Source: Brevibacillus sedimenti (GTDB taxonomy: Bacteria; Bacillota; Bacilli; Brevibacillales; Brevibacillaceae). From it: a stretch of 62,500 nt of DNA. Under the pieces are notes generated by a model, which had not been told where the DNA came from, did no database searches, and saw nothing but the letters and a program-made list of their open reading frames with translations. Made by a program: the position numbers and the translations under genes. Shown one piece after another: positions 39,885 to 51,687 of this stretch; positions within the stretch are counted from its first letter, which is position 1; every line of letters begins with the position of its first letter. Location of the stretch: the NCBI RefSeq assembly GCF_020923495.1, contig NZ_CP064048.1, positions 1,287,501 through 1,350,000 on the forward strand. The letters run 5' to 3'.

Positions 39885-40174
39885 TGAAGAGCCTTCACGA
39901 CATCATCAAGCGCCCTGTCATTACGGAGCGCACCACCGACATGATGGCTGAGAAGAAGTACGTTTTTGAAGTACCTCTCAAAGCGAACAAAACCGAGATC
40001 AAGCAAGCGGTGGAGAAAGTGTTTGGCGTGAAAGTTGCGGCAGTCAACACCATGCGTGTTCCTGCGAAACCGAAGCGCTATGGCAAATACTCCGGTTACA
40101 CCTCCGAGTGGAAAAAGGCGATCGTTAAGCTGACTGAAGACAGCAAAGAGCTGACGTTCTACGAAGGTGTATAA
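39884..40174 (+). CDS. rplW: ribosomal protein L23
   Basis: A 96-residue protein at the tunnel exit that docks trigger factor and signal recognition particle. [22 protein letters not shown] is the N-terminal signature, followed by the RNA-binding extension ([20 protein letters not shown]). The start ATG 39884 overlaps the rplD stop, so translation is coupled. Confidence 0.97.
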   Translation: MKSLHDIIKRPVITERTTDMMAEKKYVFEVPLKANKTEIKQAVEKVFGVKVAAVNTMRVPAKPKRYGKYSGYTSEWKKAIVKLTEDSKELTFYEGV

Positions 40175-40206
40175 CCCCGACGGCTACAGAAAAGGAGGGA
40201 ATTTAC

Positions 40207-41037
40207 ATGGGTATCAAAAAGTTTAAACCGACTTCTCCTGGTCGTCGCCAAATGACGGTTTCTACTTTCGAGGAGATCACCAAGTCGACTCCTGAAAAAT
40301 CCCTGTTGGCGCCCCTGACCAAAAAAGCAGGCCGCAACAACCAAGGGAAAATCACCGTTCGTCATCAAGGTGGCGGTCATAAACGCAAATATCGCATCAT
40401 CGACTTCAAACGCAACAAAGACGGCATCGTAGGCCGTGTAGCTTCCATCGAGTACGACCCGAACCGTTCTGCCAATATCGCGCTGATCAACTACCTGGAC
40501 GGTGAAAAGCGCTACATCATCGCGCCGCTGGGTCTGAAAGTAGGCGACGAGATCATCTCCGGTCCGGATGCCGACATCAAAATCGGTAACGCTCTGCCGC
40601 TGGAAAACATTCCGGTTGGTACGACGATCCACAACATCGAGCTGAAACCTGGCAAAGGCGGCCAACTGGTTCGTGCAGCCGGCGCATCCGCTCAACTGCT
40701 CGGCCGTGACGGCGATTTCGTTATCGTACGTCTCTCTTCCGGTGAGACTCGCCGCATTCACAACAACTGCCGCGCAACCATCGGTCAAGTCGGCAACCTC
40801 GACCATGAGCTGATCAACATCGGTAAAGCAGGTCGTGCCCGCTGGCTGGGTATCCGTCCGACTGTTCGCGGTAGCGTAATGAACCCGAACGATCACCCGC
40901 ACGGTGGTGGTGAAGGTCGCGCTCCGATCGGTCGCAAAGCACCTGTTACTCCTTGGGGTAAACCTACTCTGGGTCTCAAAACCCGCAAGAAGAAAAACAA
41001 ATCCGATCAGTACATTATTCGCCGCCGCAAGAAGTAA
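40207..41037 (+). CDS. rplB: ribosomal protein L2
   Basis: A 276-residue protein required for subunit association and peptidyl transfer. [19 protein letters not shown] and the C-terminal [20 protein letters not shown] are highly conserved; the latter contains the functionally important His. The ATG at 40207 follows AAAGGAGGG. It is positioned between rplW and rpsS as usual. Confidence 0.98.
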   Translation: MGIKKFKPTSPGRRQMTVSTFEEITKSTPEKSLLAPLTKKAGRNNQGKITVRHQGGGHKRKYRIIDFKRNKDGIVGRVASIEYDPNRSANIALINYLDGEKRYIIAPLGLKVGDEIISGPDADIKIGNALPLENIPVGTTIHNIELKPGKGGQLVRAAGASAQLLGRDGDFVIVRLSSGETRRIHNNCRATIGQVGNLDHELINIGKAGRARWLGIRPTVRGSVMNPNDHPHGGGEGRAPIGRKAPVTPWGKPTLGLKTRKKKNKSDQYIIRRRKK

Positions 41038-41088
41038 GGTCGGCTTTAGACAATTAACCGAACGCCTTTGGCGAAGGGAGGTTCACTT

Positions 41089-41370
41089 ATGGGACGCAGC
41101 TTGAAGAAAGGTCCTTTCGTGGATGACCACTTGATGAAAAAAGTTGTTGAGCTGAACGAGAAAAACGAGAAGCGCGTGATTAAAACCTGGTCTCGCCGTT
41201 CGACCATCTTCCCGGATTTCGTCGGACACACGTTTGCCGTGTACGATGGCCGCAAGCATGTACCGGTATACGTAACGGAAGACATGGTTGGTCATAAACT
41301 GGGTGAATTTGCACCAACTCGTACCTTCAAGGGTCACGTCGACAACGACAAGAAATCCAAGAAGCGCTAA
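41089..41370 (+). CDS. rpsS: ribosomal protein S19
   Basis: A 93-residue protein of the small-subunit head that contacts S13 and A-site t[21 protein letters not shown] and [16 protein letters not shown] are the family landmarks. The ATG at 41089 follows AAGGGAGG; an in-frame start at 41068 is too early. Confidence 0.97.
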   Translation: MGRSLKKGPFVDDHLMKKVVELNEKNEKRVIKTWSRRSTIFPDFVGHTFAVYDGRKHVPVYVTEDMVGHKLGEFAPTRTFKGHVDNDKKSKKR

Positions 41371-41399
41371 TTTTCTCTTGACAGAGAGGAGGTACAAAG

Positions 41400-41732
41400 A
41401 TGGAAGCTAAAGCAGTTGCTCGCTATATTCGCATCGCTCCTCGTAAAGTTCGCCTGGTGGTTGACTTGATTCGAGGCAAGCAGGTGGGGGAAGCACTGGC
41501 GATCCTGAAGCACACGCCGAAAGCAGCTTCTCCTGTTGTTGAGAAACTCCTGAAATCGGCTATCGCCAACGCTGAGCACAACTACGAGATGGACCCGAAC
41601 AATCTGGTAGTTGGCAAGATCTTCGTTGACCAAGGTCCAACCTTGAAACGGTTCCGTCCGCGTGCTCAGGGCCGTGCTACCCGCATCAACAAACGCACGA
41701 GCCACATCACTGTCGTACTAAACGAGAAATAA
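41400..41732 (+). CDS. rplV: ribosomal protein L22
   Basis: A 110-residue protein with a long hairpin in the exit tunnel, where macrolide-resistance insertions arise; the hairpin ([21 protein letters not shown]) is ordinary. [24 protein letters not shown] opens the protein. The ATG at 41400 follows GAGGAGG, 29 bases after rpsS. Confidence 0.97.
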   Translation: MEAKAVARYIRIAPRKVRLVVDLIRGKQVGEALAILKHTPKAASPVVEKLLKSAIANAEHNYEMDPNNLVVGKIFVDQGPTLKRFRPRAQGRATRINKRTSHITVVLNEK

Positions 41733-41745
41733 GGAGGGATTACGT

Positions 41746-42414
41746 GTGGGTCAAAAGGTAAGCCCGGTTGGTCTTCGCATTGGCATTATTCGCGACTGGG
41801 AGTCCAAATGGTACGCTGACAAGGACTTCGCTACGCTCTTGCACGAAGACCTGAAAATCCGCAAATACATTAAAGGGCGTCTGAAAGATGCTGCTGTATC
41901 CACCATTGAAATCGAACGCGCAGCGAACCGCGTGAACGTAACGATTCACACCGCTAAGCCTGGCATGGTAATCGGTAAAGGCGGTGCAGAAGTTGAAGTG
42001 TTGCGCAAAGAGCTGTCGAAAATGATCGACCCTCGCAAGCGCGTTCACATCAACATCAACGAAGTGAAAAAACCGGATCTGGATGCTACCCTGGTAGCTG
42101 AAAATATCGCTCGTCAACTGGAAAACCGCATTTCTTTCCGTCGCGCGCAAAAGCAAGCCATCTCCCGCACCATGCGTGCAGGCGCGAAAGGGATCAAAAC
42201 ACTGGTCAGCGGTCGTCTTGGCGGTGCTGACATCGCACGTTCCGAAGGTTACAGCGAAGGTACCGTTCCGCTTCACACGCTGCGCGCTGACATTGACTAC
42301 GGCACGGCTGAAGCTCACACCACCTATGGTCGTATCGGCGTAAAAGTGTGGATCTATCGCGGAGAAGTCCTTCCGACGAAAAAGAACGCCGCTACTGAGG
42401 AAGGAGGCAAGTAA
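41746..42414 (+). CDS. rpsC: ribosomal protein S3
   Basis: A 222-residue protein at the mRNA entry tunnel. The KH domain contains [16 protein letters not shown]; the C-terminal domain has [23 protein letters not shown] and [14 protein letters not shown]. Translation starts at GTG 41746 after AAGGAGGG. It lies 13 bases after rplV. Confidence 0.97.
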   Translation: MGQKVSPVGLRIGIIRDWESKWYADKDFATLLHEDLKIRKYIKGRLKDAAVSTIEIERAANRVNVTIHTAKPGMVIGKGGAEVEVLRKELSKMIDPRKRVHININEVKKPDLDATLVAENIARQLENRISFRRAQKQAISRTMRAGAKGIKTLVSGRLGGADIARSEGYSEGTVPLHTLRADIDYGTAEAHTTYGRIGVKVWIYRGEVLPTKKNAATEEGGK

Positions 42415-42416
42415 TC

Positions 42417-42851
42417 ATGTTGATGCCGAAACGCGTGAAACACCGCAAACAACATCGTGGTAAATTGCACGGTAACGCAAAAGGCGGAACCACGGTTGCA
42501 TTCGGTGAATACGGTCTGCAAGCTCTGGAGCCGGCATGGGTGACCAACCGTCAAATCGAGGCTGCCCGTATCGCGATGACTCGTTACATCCGCCGTGGCG
42601 GTAAAGTATGGATCAAAATCTTCCCTGACAAGCCAGTAACGCAAAAGCCGCTGGAAGTACGGATGGGTTCCGGTAAAGGTTCTCCTGAGCACTGGGTAGC
42701 GGTAGTGAAGCCTGGCAAGATCATGTTCGAACTTGCCGGCGTACCTGAAGAAACCGCTCGCGAAGCAATGCGCTTGGCTATGCACAAACTGCCGATCAAG
42801 TGCAAGTTCGTGAAGCGTGAAGAAGTGGGTGGTGACGCACATGAAGGCTAA
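42417..42851 (+). CDS. rplP: ribosomal protein L16
   Basis: A 144-residue protein that positions A-site t[19 protein letters not shown] and [20 protein letters not shown] are the conserved N-terminal and central segments. The ATG at 42417 follows GGAAGGAGG that overlaps the end of rpsC. Its end overlaps rpmC by 11 bases. Confidence 0.97.
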   Translation: MLMPKRVKHRKQHRGKLHGNAKGGTTVAFGEYGLQALEPAWVTNRQIEAARIAMTRYIRRGGKVWIKIFPDKPVTQKPLEVRMGSGKGSPEHWVAVVKPGKIMFELAGVPEETAREAMRLAMHKLPIKCKFVKREEVGGDAHEG

Positions 42852-43038
42852 TGAGTTCCGCAATTTGACCACTGCCGAGATCGAACAAAGCATTGCCTCT
42901 TTGAAAGAAGAATTGTTCAACCTTCGTTTCCAGTTGGCTACCGGTCAACTCGAAAACACAGCTCGCATCAAGCAAGTACGTAAGGATATCGCTCGTGCGA
43001 AAACCATCCTGCGCCAAAGAGAATTGGGAATCGGCTAA
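42841..43038 (+). CDS. rpmC: ribosomal protein L29
   Basis: A 65-residue helical protein at the tunnel exit beside L23. The core is [20 protein letters not shown], then [19 protein letters not shown] and [16 protein letters not shown] sequence. The ATG at 42841 overlaps the rplP end and has AAGAAGTGGGTGG upstream; the start at 42817 is not supported by the family. Confidence 0.96.
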   Translation: MKANEFRNLTTAEIEQSIASLKEELFNLRFQLATGQLENTARIKQVRKDIARAKTILRQRELGIG

Positions 43039-43059
43039 GAAAGGAAGGAGGTTTGAACA

Positions 43060-43326
43060 ATGACCGCACAACGCAATATGCGTAGAACGATGGTAGGTCG
43101 TGTCGTTTCCGACAAAATGGATAAAACCATTGTGGTTTTGGTTGAGACCTACAAAAAGCACCCGCTGTACGGCAAGCGCGTGAAATACTCCAAAAAGTTC
43201 AAGGCTCACGACGAGAACAACACGGCAAAAGTGGGCGACATCGTGGAAATCATGGAAACTCGTCCGCTGTCCAAAGACAAGCGCTTCCGCTTGGTACGCA
43301 TCGTCGAAGAGGCAGTAATTGTATAA
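43060..43326 (+). CDS. rpsQ: ribosomal protein S17
   Basis: An 88-residue OB-fold protein that binds 16S rRNA early in assembly. [18 protein letters not shown] and [24 protein letters not shown] are typical. The ATG at 43060 follows AGGAAGGAGG. Confidence 0.97.
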   Translation: MTAQRNMRRTMVGRVVSDKMDKTIVVLVETYKKHPLYGKRVKYSKKFKAHDENNTAKVGDIVEIMETRPLSKDKRFRLVRIVEEAVIV

Positions 43327-43368
43327 GCTAGATTTTCGGGTAAACACATCCGAAAGGAGGAACAGTAA

Positions 43369-43737
43369 ATGATCCAAACTCAGACGAGATTGGCTGTTGC
43401 TGACAACTCCGGTGCAAAAGAACTCATGTGCATCAAGGTTCTGGGTGGTTCCGGTCGCAAAACGGCGAACATCGGTGACGTAATCGTGTGCTCCGTTAAA
43501 TCCGCTACACCCGGCGGCGTTGTCAAGAAAGGTCAAGTAGTAAAAGCGGTTGTGGTACGCAGCGTACGTGGCGTTCGCCGTCCGGACGGTTCCTACATCC
43601 GTTTTGACGAAAATGCAGCGGTTATCATCCGTGATGACAAATCTCCTCGCGGAACCCGTATCTTTGGACCGGTTGCTCGTGAACTCCGCGAGAAAGATTT
43701 CATGAAGATCATCTCTCTGGCTCCAGAGGTTATCTAA
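43369..43737 (+). CDS. rplN: ribosomal protein L14
   Basis: A 122-residue protein at the subunit interface, which contacts 16S helix 14 and is the docking site of the silencing factor Rsf[22 protein letters not shown] starts it, and [20 protein letters not shown] is near the end. The ATG at 43369 follows AAAGGAGG. Confidence 0.97.
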   Translation: MIQTQTRLAVADNSGAKELMCIKVLGGSGRKTANIGDVIVCSVKSATPGGVVKKGQVVKAVVVRSVRGVRRPDGSYIRFDENAAVIIRDDKSPRGTRIFGPVARELREKDFMKIISLAPEVI

Positions 43738-43787
43738 TCTGAACGGAAATACTCAGGTAGTTTGTTCGATAGGAGGTGCACCACGCG

Positions 43788-44102
43788 ATGCACGTAAAGA
43801 AAGGCGATACTGTCATCGTAATTGCGGGCAAAGACAAAGGCAAAAAAGGTCGCGTTCTCGCTGCATATCCGAAGAAAGAGCGCGTTCTGGTTGAAGGTAT
43901 CAACCTCGTGAAAAAACACACCCGTCCGTCTCAAACCAATCCGCAAGGCGGCATTGTAACTCAAGAAGCTCCGATTCACGTTTCCAACGTATCTCTGATC
44001 GATCCGAAGTCTGGCAAACCTACTCGCATCGGTTACAAGGTACTGGAAAACGGCAAAAAAGTTCGGTACGCGAAAAAATCTGGCGAAGTTATCGACAAGT
44101 AG
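43788..44102 (+). CDS. rplX: ribosomal protein L24
   Basis: A 104-residue assembly initiator. Its KOW motif is [21 protein letters not shown], and [15 protein letters not shown] lies in the C-terminal half. The ATG at 43788 has AGGAGG 12 bases upstream; an earlier GTG at 43776 lies in that ribosome site. Confidence 0.96.
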   Translation: MHVKKGDTVIVIAGKDKGKKGRVLAAYPKKERVLVEGINLVKKHTRPSQTNPQGGIVTQEAPIHVSNVSLIDPKSGKPTRIGYKVLENGKKVRYAKKSGEVIDK

Positions 44103-44128
44103 TCAGATCGGAAAGGAGGATGTCCTAG

Positions 44129-44671
44129 ATGGCAGCAAGATTGAAAGAAAAATACCTGAAAGAAATCGTGCCTGGCCTGATGAGCAAGTTTAACTACTCG
44201 TCCGTCATGCAGGTTCCGAAAGTGGAAAAAGTAATCATCAACATGGGCGTGGGTGAAGCGGTAGGCAACGCCAAGGCGCTGGATTCCGCAGTAGAAGACC
44301 TGCAAACCATCGCTGGTCAAAAACCGGTTGTAACCCGTGCGAAAAAATCCATCGCCGGTTTCAAACTGCGTGAAGGCATGGCAATCGGCGCGAAAGTAAC
44401 TCTGCGCGGCGAACGCATGTATCACTTCCTCGACAAACTGATGAACGTTGCACTTCCGCGCGTGCGCGACTTCCGCGGCGTTTCCTCCAAAGCGTTTGAC
44501 GGTCGCGGCAACTACACCCTCGGTCTGAAAGAACAGCTGATCTTCCCGGAGATCGAGTACGACAAGATCGACAAGGTACGCGGGATGGACATCGTCATCG
44601 TCACTTCCGCCAAAACGGACGAAGAGGCACGTGAACTGCTGACTCAAATGGGTATGCCATTCCGTAAATAA
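44129..44671 (+). CDS. rplE: ribosomal protein L5
   Basis: A 180-residue protein that binds 5S rRNA and contacts P-site t[22 protein letters not shown], then [17 protein letters not shown] and [18 protein letters not shown] are signatures. The ATG at 44129 follows GAAAGGAGG. Confidence 0.97.
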   Translation: MAARLKEKYLKEIVPGLMSKFNYSSVMQVPKVEKVIINMGVGEAVGNAKALDSAVEDLQTIAGQKPVVTRAKKSIAGFKLREGMAIGAKVTLRGERMYHFLDKLMNVALPRVRDFRGVSSKAFDGRGNYTLGLKEQLIFPEIEYDKIDKVRGMDIVIVTSAKTDEEARELLTQMGMPFRK

Positions 44672-44683
44672 ACCCCATCGTAA

Positions 44684-44881
<198 letters not shown>

Positions 44882-44908
44882 TTTGAAACGGGAAGGAGGT
44901 TCTCTCTC

Positions 44909-45307
44909 ATGGTTATGACTGATCCAATCGCTGATATGCTTACCCGCATTCGCAATGCCAACATGGTTCGCCACGAGAAAGTGGAAATTCCGGCGTCCAC
45001 CATCAAGAAGGAAATCGCTCGCATCCTGAAAGAAGAAGGATTCATTCGCGATGCGGAATTCATTGAAGACAACAAACAAGGGATTATCCGTGTGTTCCTG
45101 AAATACGGCCCGAACAACGAGCGCGTTATCACTGGTCTGAAGCGTATCTCCAAACCGGGTCTGCGCGTGTACGCGAAAAGCAACGAGATCCCGAAAGTTC
45201 TCGGCGGTCTGGGTATTGCCCTGATCTCCACGTCTGCCGGCGTGATGACCGACAAACAAGCACGTCAAGCACACGTGGGTGGCGAGGTTCTCGCTTACGT
45301 TTGGTAA
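44909..45307 (+). CDS. rpsH: ribosomal protein S8
   Basis: A 132-residue protein that binds the central domain of 16S rRNA and, in E. coli, represses the spc operon. [20 protein letters not shown] and [20 protein letters not shown] are conserved. The ATG at 44909 follows GGAAGGAGG. Confidence 0.97.
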   Translation: MVMTDPIADMLTRIRNANMVRHEKVEIPASTIKKEIARILKEEGFIRDAEFIEDNKQGIIRVFLKYGPNNERVITGLKRISKPGLRVYAKSNEIPKVLGGLGIALISTSAGVMTDKQARQAHVGGEVLAYVW

Positions 45308-45339
45308 TTACTGATTGAAAAGCACAGGAGGTGCACCAC

Positions 45340-45876
45340 ATGTCTCGTGTCGGTAAAAAACCGATCGTGGTCCCTGCAGGCGTTACCCTCACTCTGAACG
45401 GTTCCGAGCTGACGGTAAAGGGCCCTAAGGGTACACTTGTTCGTAAATTCCATCCAGATATGAAAATTAACATCAACGATAATGAAGTTATCGTTGAACG
45501 TCCTAGCGACAACAAACTGCACCGTTCCCTGCACGGTACGACGCGTGCACTGATCGCCAACATGGTAACGGGCGTATCCGAAGGCTTCTCCCGTACGCTG
45601 GAGCTGGTGGGTGTCGGTTACCGTGCCGCGAAGTCCGGCAAGGGCGTAACTCTTTCTCTCGGTTTCTCCCATCCGGTAGAGATCACTCCTGAAGAGGGGA
45701 TCGAAATCGAAGTACCGAACCAAACCACGCTGGTGGTAAAAGGCATCGACAAGGAGCGCGTAGGCCAAGTTGCTGCCGAAATCCGCTCGATCCGCAAACC
45801 TGAACCGTACAAAGGCAAAGGGATCAAGTACAGCGATGAAGTGGTTCGCCGCAAAGAAGGCAAAAAGGGTAAATAA
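45340..45876 (+). CDS. rplF: ribosomal protein L6
   Basis: A 178-residue protein near the sarcin-ricin loop, with two related alpha/beta domains. [16 protein letters not shown] opens it and [24 protein letters not shown] closes it. The ATG at 45340 follows AGGAGGTG; an in-frame GTG at 45331 lies within that site. Confidence 0.97.
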   Translation: MSRVGKKPIVVPAGVTLTLNGSELTVKGPKGTLVRKFHPDMKININDNEVIVERPSDNKLHRSLHGTTRALIANMVTGVSEGFSRTLELVGVGYRAAKSGKGVTLSLGFSHPVEITPEEGIEIEVPNQTTLVVKGIDKERVGQVAAEIRSIRKPEPYKGKGIKYSDEVVRRKEGKKGK

Positions 45877-45909
45877 GCTTCGTAGTTTCATGAGAAGGGA
45901 GGCCGCGTA

Positions 45910-46272
45910 ATGTTTACGAAACCTGATAAAAACAAAGCTCGGAAAAAACGCCATCTGCGTATCCGCAAGCGCGTCGTAGGTTCTGCTGCACGTCCGCGCC
46001 TGAACGTATTCCGTTCTTCCAAGCACATCTACGCTCAACTGATTGACGATGTGGCCGGTCACACACTGGCAGCTGCATCCTCGCTGGATAAAGAGCTGGG
46101 CCTGAAAAACGGCGCAAACGTGGAAGCTGCTGCAGCAGTTGGCGCGCTGATCGCAAAACGCGCTAAGGAAAAAGGCCTGACCGAAGTGGTCTTTGACCGT
46201 GGCGGTTACATCTATCATGGACGCATCAAAGCACTGGCAGAAGCAGCTCGCGAAGCTGGCCTGCAATTCTAA
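45910..46272 (+). CDS. rplR: ribosomal protein L18
   Basis: A 120-residue protein that carries 5S rRNA with L5. [21 protein letters not shown] and [25 protein letters not shown] are typical. The ATG at 45910 follows AGAAGGGAGG. Confidence 0.97.
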   Translation: MFTKPDKNKARKKRHLRIRKRVVGSAARPRLNVFRSSKHIYAQLIDDVAGHTLAAASSLDKELGLKNGANVEAAAAVGALIAKRAKEKGLTEVVFDRGGYIYHGRIKALAEAAREAGLQF

Positions 46273-46290
46273 CAACAAGGAGGGTAAGGA

Positions 46291-46788
46291 ATGCGTATCG
46301 ACCCTAGCAAATTAGAGCTGGAAGAAAAAGTAGTCGCCGTTAACCGCGTTGCGAAAACGGTTAAGGGTGGCCGTCGCATGAGCTTCAGCGCCCTGGTTGT
46401 TGTCGGCGACCGCAACGGTCATGTAGGCGCCGGTATGGGGAAAGCGCAAGAAGTTCCGGACGCCATTCGCAAGGCGATTGAAGACGCTAAGAAAAAACTG
46501 ATCCGCGTACCGCTGAAAGGAACGACGATTCCGCACGAAGTCCTGTGCCATTTCGGCTCCGGCAAAGTGCTGATCAAGCCGGCTTCCGAGGGTACCGGAG
46601 TTATCGCCGGCGGTCCTGTCCGCGCGGTACTGGAGCTTGCTGGTGTAGGCGACGTATTGAGCAAGTCTCTCGGTTCCAACAACCCCATCAACATGGTCAA
46701 CGCTACGCTGGAAGGCCTCAGCCGCCTGAAAACAGCGGAAGAAGTCGCAAAACTGCGCGGTAAGACTGTTGACGAGTTGCTGGGTTAA
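46291..46788 (+). CDS. rpsE: ribosomal protein S5
   Basis: A 165-residue protein at the mRNA entry site, a fidelity (ram) and spectinomycin-resistance locus. The spectinomycin loop [21 protein letters not shown] is intact. The S5 fold continues with [17 protein letters not shown] and [19 protein letters not shown]. The ATG at 46291 follows AAGGAGGG. Confidence 0.97.
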   Translation: MRIDPSKLELEEKVVAVNRVAKTVKGGRRMSFSALVVVGDRNGHVGAGMGKAQEVPDAIRKAIEDAKKKLIRVPLKGTTIPHEVLCHFGSGKVLIKPASEGTGVIAGGPVRAVLELAGVGDVLSKSLGSNNPINMVNATLEGLSRLKTAEEVAKLRGKTVDELLG

Positions 46789-46804
46789 TAAGGAGGGAAT
46801 GAAC

Positions 46805-46990
46805 ATGGCAAAACTGCAAATCACCCTCAAGCGCAGTCTGATCGGACGCACCGTCGATCAAAAGGATACCGTCAAAGCACTGGGTCTCCGCAAAATTCAC
46901 CAAACTGTTGTGAAGGAAGACAATCCGGCAATCCGCGGGATGATCTTCAAAGTGAAGCACCTGGTTGAAGTAAAAGAAGTAGAAGCGTAA
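46805..46990 (+). CDS. rpmD: ribosomal protein L30
   Basis: A 61-residue protein. [21 protein letters not shown] and [20 protein letters not shown] are the family core. The ATG at 46805 follows AAGGAGGG; the earlier start at 46769 lies inside rpsE. Confidence 0.96.
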   Translation: MAKLQITLKRSLIGRTVDQKDTVKALGLRKIHQTVVKEDNPAIRGMIFKVKHLVEVKEVEA

Positions 46991-47023
46991 TCACCATTTT
47001 TAAAAGGTTAGGAGGTGCAAGGA

Positions 47024-47464
47024 ATGAAATTGCATGAACTGAAACCTGCAGAAGGATCCCGTCACACTCGTAAACGCGTCGGTCGCGGTATCGGTAGCGG
47101 TACCGGCAAAACCGCCGGCAAAGGTCACAAAGGTCAAAACGCTCGTTCCGGCGGTGGTGTTCGCCCTGGTTTCGAGGGTGGTCAAAACCCGCTGTACCGT
47201 CGTCTGCCTAAGCGCGGTTTCACCAACATCAATCGCAAGGAATACGCGATTGTGAGCCTGGACGCGCTGAACCGTTTTGAAGAAGGCACTGTGGTGACGC
47301 CTGAACTGCTGAAAGAAACTGGCGTTATTTCCGCTCTGCGTGACGGTGTAAAAGTTCTTGCCAACGGCGAACTGAACGTGAAGCTGACCGTAAAAGCTCA
47401 CAAGTTCTCCGCTGCAGCTGCTGAGAAGATCGCTCAAGTCGGTGGAACAGCCGAGGTGATCTAA
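47024..47464 (+). CDS. rplO: ribosomal protein L15
   Basis: A 146-residue protein with a long basic N-terminal extension ([21 protein letters not shown]) that threads into 23S r[20 protein letters not shown] follows. The ATG at 47024 follows AGGAGG. The stop overlaps the secY start (TAATG), so L15 and SecY synthesis are coupled. Confidence 0.97.
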   Translation: MKLHELKPAEGSRHTRKRVGRGIGSGTGKTAGKGHKGQNARSGGGVRPGFEGGQNPLYRRLPKRGFTNINRKEYAIVSLDALNRFEEGTVVTPELLKETGVISALRDGVKVLANGELNVKLTVKAHKFSAAAAEKIAQVGGTAEVI

Positions 47465-48759
47465 TGTTAGCCTCGCTCACTAACATTTTTAAGATAGGCG
47501 ACCTGCGTCGTAAGGTTCTGTTTACACTGATGATGCTGGTCGTCTTCCGAATCGGGAGCTTCGTTCCTGTCCCCAACGTGAATGTCGAGTTGTTTCAGCA
47601 GAACACGAACCACCTGCTGGGGTTGTTGAACACCTTCTCCGGCGGGGCGCTGCAAAACTTCTCGATTTTTGCGATGGGGATCATGCCGTACATCACGGCA
47701 TCGATCATCATGCAGCTCCTGTCCATGGATGTGGTGCCGAAGTTTACGCAGTGGGCCCGTGAAGGGGAAGTGGGCCGCCGCAAGATTGCGACGGTGACCC
47801 GTTACTTCACGGTGGTCCTCGCCCTCATCCAATCGGTGGGGATGACCATCGGTTTTAACAACATGGCGCCTGGTTTGCTGAATGACACGTCCATTGGCAG
47901 TTATGCATTGATTGCCATCACCCTTACAGCAGGGACTGCATTTTTGATGTGGATGGGCGAACAAATTACGGAGAAAGGGATCGGCAACGGGATTTCGATC
48001 ATCATCGTGGCCGGGATCGTGGCCAACATCCCGACCGGCGTCACGACGATTTACACGTCCCAGTTCAGCGATCCAAGCCAAAATTTGTTCTTTAGTATCG
48101 TGAAGGTACTGCTCATTCTGCTGGTGATCATCGCCATTATCGTCGGGGTCATTTTCATGCAGCAAGGTGTGCGCAAGATTCCGGTACAGTACGCCAAACG
48201 CGTGGTCGGCCGCAAAATGTACGGTGGTCAATCCACGCACATCCCGCTGAAGATTAACTCGGCCGGTGTGATTCCGGTAATCTTCGCCGTCTCGCTGGTG
48301 ATTTTCCCCTCAACCATTGCACAGTTCTGGGTGGATCCATCAGGAACGGGAATCGCCAACTGGATTTACACGCATTTCCAACCCAGCGCACCGTTTGGGA
48401 TGACGCTCTACGCGTTCTTGATCATCGGGTTCACCTACTTCTACACCTTTGTACAGATTAATCCTGTACAACTGGCGGAGAACATGAAGAAAAATGGCGG
48501 TTACATTCCTGGTATCCGACCCGGTAAAAACACTGAGGTGTACATTACCCGTACGTTGAACCGTTTGACACTGGCGGGCGCTCTGTTCCTGATGGTGATT
48601 TCCATCATGCCATTCTTCTTCAGCAAGCTGGCCAACCTGCCGCAGTCGATTTACATCGGCGGTACGTCGCTGCTGATCGTGATCGGGGTTGCACTCGATA
48701 CGATGAAGCAGATCGAAAGCCAGATGATCAAGCGCCACTACCAAGGGTTCATCAAGTAA
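47464..48759 (+). CDS. secY: SecY, preprotein translocase channel
   Basis: A 431-residue membrane protein with ten transmembrane helices forming the protein-conducting channel. The plug-region stretch SGGALQNFSIFAMGIMPYI, then ASIIMQLL, and the cytosolic loop GVRKIPVQYAKRVVGRKMYGG are hallmarks. It works with SecE (20399-20644) and SecA. The start ATG 47464 overlaps the rplO stop. A weak AAAAGCTT/AAGCTTTT inverted repeat follows it at about 48772-48825. Confidence 0.97.
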   Translation: MLASLTNIFKIGDLRRKVLFTLMMLVVFRIGSFVPVPNVNVELFQQNTNHLLGLLNTFSGGALQNFSIFAMGIMPYITASIIMQLLSMDVVPKFTQWAREGEVGRRKIATVTRYFTVVLALIQSVGMTIGFNNMAPGLLNDTSIGSYALIAITLTAGTAFLMWMGEQITEKGIGNGISIIIVAGIVANIPTGVTTIYTSQFSDPSQNLFFSIVKVLLILLVIIAIIVGVIFMQQGVRKIPVQYAKRVVGRKMYGGQSTHIPLKINSAGVIPVIFAVSLVIFPSTIAQFWVDPSGTGIANWIYTHFQPSAPFGMTLYAFLIIGFTYFYTFVQINPVQLAENMKKNGGYIPGIRPGKNTEVYITRTLNRLTLAGALFLMVISIMPFFFSKLANLPQSIYIGGTSLLIVIGVALDTMKQIESQMIKRHYQGFIK

Positions 48760-48816
48760 CCGAGGTGTTGAAAAGCTTTCTTCAGCCCGATTGGTGTCTG
48801 CGTGATGCCGCGTTGA

Positions 48817-49491
<675 letters not shown>

Positions 49492-49497
49492 GAGAGC

Positions 49498-50244
49498 ATG
49501 ATCATCCTGAAGTCGAAAGCAGAGCTTGAGGTTATGCGCGAAGCTGGTCGGATCGTCGCACTCACCCATCAAGAGCTGGCCAAGGCCATCAAGCCTGGCG
49601 TGACGACAAAGCAACTGGACGAACTCGCCGAAACCTTTATCCGCAGCATGGGAGCCATTCCATCGTTCAAAGGCTACGGTGGCTTTCCAGGAAGTATCTG
49701 TACTTCAGTCAATGAAGAACTCGTACACGGGATCCCAGGAAAACGGACGTTGCAAGAAGGAGACATCATCAGCATCGACATCGGTGCCCAGTTCCAAGGG
49801 TATCATGGAGACTCCGCTTGGACGTATCCGGTCGGCAACATTTCGGAAGAAGATCAGCGTTTGCTGCGAGTGACGGAAGAGTCGCTGTACAAAGGGCTGG
49901 AGAAAGCCATGCCTGGTGCGCGGCTGTCTGACATTTCCCACGCGATACAGATCCACGCAGAGGCTGCCGGCTTCACGCTCGTTCGCGAGTATGTGGGGCA
50001 TGGGATCGGGCAAAACTTGCACGAAGACCCTCAGGTTCCCAACTACGGTCCGCCTGGACGCGGTCCACGGTTGAAACCGGGAATGGTGTTGGCAGTCGAA
50101 CCAATGGTCAACGCCGGCGAACGTTATGTCCGCACTTTGGAGGACAATTGGACGGTTGTGACAGTGGATCGAAAGAATTGTGCTCATTTTGAACACACCA
50201 TCGCGATAACGGAAGAAGGCTATGAGATTTTAACGCGGGCGTAG
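49498..50244 (+). CDS. map: Map, methionine aminopeptidase type I
   Basis: A 248-residue metalloprotease that removes the initiator methionine. Metal ligands lie in [10 protein letters not shown] and [10 protein letters not shown] (Asp pair), [12 protein letters not shown] (His), AVEPMV (Glu) and the final Glu near [15 protein letters not shown]. The ATG at 49498 is only six bases after adk, without a strong ribosome site (AAGAGAG), so coupling is likely. The 116 bases between it and infA contain no recognisable gene; the KOW-protein gene found here in B. subtilis is absent. Confidence 0.97.
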   Translation: MIILKSKAELEVMREAGRIVALTHQELAKAIKPGVTTKQLDELAETFIRSMGAIPSFKGYGGFPGSICTSVNEELVHGIPGKRTLQEGDIISIDIGAQFQGYHGDSAWTYPVGNISEEDQRLLRVTEESLYKGLEKAMPGARLSDISHAIQIHAEAAGFTLVREYVGHGIGQNLHEDPQVPNYGPPGRGPRLKPGMVLAVEPMVNAGERYVRTLEDNWTVVTVDRKNCAHFEHTIAITEEGYEILTRA

Positions 50245-50360
50245 CCGATGCCCAGCTTCGCTTCGGAATTGTCGTCCAACGTGTCGACGTTAAGTTCGTT
50301 GTGTGAGCCAAACGCAAAAACTCATGGTCTGACTGAAGACAGAGGAAAGGAGAGCTTGCC

Positions 50361-50579
50361 ATGGCAAAAGACGATGTGATTGAAGTGGAAGGTACGGTAA
50401 TCGAGCCTTTGCCGAATGCGATGTTTCGGGTAGAATTAGAGAATGGGCACAAGGTGCTCGCTCACGTCTCCGGAAAGATTCGCATGCACTTTATCCGCAT
50501 TCTGCCTGGGGATAAGGTAACGGTTGAACTGTCGCCGTACGACTTGACACGCGGACGCATTACGTACCGCTACAAATAA
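50361..50579 (+). CDS. infA: IF-1, translation initiation factor
   Basis: A 72-residue OB-fold protein that blocks the A site during initiation. [21 protein letters not shown] and [21 protein letters not shown] are nearly invariant. The ATG at 50361 follows GGAAAGGAGAG. It precedes rpmJ. Confidence 0.98.
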   Translation: MAKDDVIEVEGTVIEPLPNAMFRVELENGHKVLAHVSGKIRMHFIRILPGDKVTVELSPYDLTRGRITYRYK

Positions 50580-50592
50580 GCGAAACCCCTAG

Positions 50593-50724
<132 letters not shown>

Positions 50725-50745
50725 TCAAGGAGGTGCTTTTAACAC

Positions 50746-51114
50746 ATGGCACGTATTGCAGGCGTTGACTTGCCTCGCGAAAAGCGCGTGGAAATCGCTC
50801 TTACCTATATCTTTGGTATTGGCCGTCCCACGTCCCAAAAAATTCTGGCCGCTACTGGCGTAAATCCGGATACTCGCGTTCGTGACCTGACCGAAGAAGA
50901 AGTCAGCAAACTGCGCGATTACATCGACAAGAACCTGAAAGTGGAAGGCGACCTTCGCCGTGAGGTCTCCCTGCACATCAAGCGTCTGATGGAAATCGGT
51001 TGCTACCGCGGCATCCGTCACCGCCGTGGCCTGCCGGTTCGCGGTCAACGCACGAAAACCAACGCTCGTACGCGCAAAGGCCCGCGCCGTACTGTAGCGA
51101 ACAAGAAGAAGTAA
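50746..51114 (+). CDS. rpsM: ribosomal protein S13
   Basis: A 122-residue protein of the small-subunit head that bridges to L5. [20 protein letters not shown] and the basic tail ([19 protein letters not shown]) are typical. The ATG at 50746 follows CAAGGAGGTG. Confidence 0.97.
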   Translation: MARIAGVDLPREKRVEIALTYIFGIGRPTSQKILAATGVNPDTRVRDLTEEEVSKLRDYIDKNLKVEGDLRREVSLHIKRLMEIGCYRGIRHRRGLPVRGQRTKTNARTRKGPRRTVANKKK

Positions 51115-51130
51115 AGGAGGGTAATTGGAC

Positions 51131-51532
51131 ATGGCGAAAAGAAAACAAGCGACTGCTACTCGTACCCGTCGTCGTGATCGCAAAAACGTGGAAGTCGGCG
51201 TAGCACACATCCGCTCCACGTTTAACAACACGATCGTAACCATCACTGATCCGCACGGCAACGCAATTTCCTGGTCCAGTGCTGGTGCCCTCGGCTTCAA
51301 GGGCTCCCGCAAGAGCACGCCGTTCGCTGCGCAAATGGCTGCTGAAGCCGCTGCGCGCGCAGCAATGGAGCACGGCATGCGTTCTTGCGAAGTGCTGGTA
51401 AAAGGACCGGGCGCAGGCCGTGAAGCTGCGATCCGTTCCCTGCAAGCAGCAGGTCTGGAAGTAAACATGATCAAAGACGTGACACCGATTCCGCACAACG
51501 GTTGCCGTCCGCCAAAACGTCGCCGCGTGTAA
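51131..51532 (+). CDS. rpsK: ribosomal protein S11
   Basis: A 133-residue platform protein near the E site. [20 protein letters not shown] and [20 protein letters not shown] are conserved, and the C terminus is [12 protein letters not shown]. The ATG at 51131 follows AAAGGAGGG; the start at 51125 is unlikely. Confidence 0.97.
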   Translation: MAKRKQATATRTRRRDRKNVEVGVAHIRSTFNNTIVTITDPHGNAISWSSAGALGFKGSRKSTPFAAQMAAEAAARAAMEHGMRSCEVLVKGPGAGREAAIRSLQAAGLEVNMIKDVTPIPHNGCRPPKRRRV

Positions 51533-51621
51533 CGGGTTTATATCGTTCAGAACATGTCCATACTAGAATGGTAAATTCTGATTCAATGGCTTGTCATGCA
51601 CGCAAACGGTAAACCGCCGGG

Positions 51622-51662
51622 GAAATTCCTGAGTGGGCTGGATCAGCCCACCCAAGAATTTC
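51622..51662 (+). promoter_or_regulatory. two-tier hairpin before rpoA
   Basis: An inner stem TGGGCTG/CAGCCCA with loop GAT (51634-51650) and an outer stem GAAATTC/GAATTTC (51622-51628 with 51656-51662) are separated by a 5-base internal loop on each side. It ends 25 bases before rpoA and is not followed by a T run. It may be a pausing, processing or autoregulatory site. Confidence 0.65.
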
Positions 51663-51687
51663 GACGTTTTGAAGGAGGGTTTGTTTA

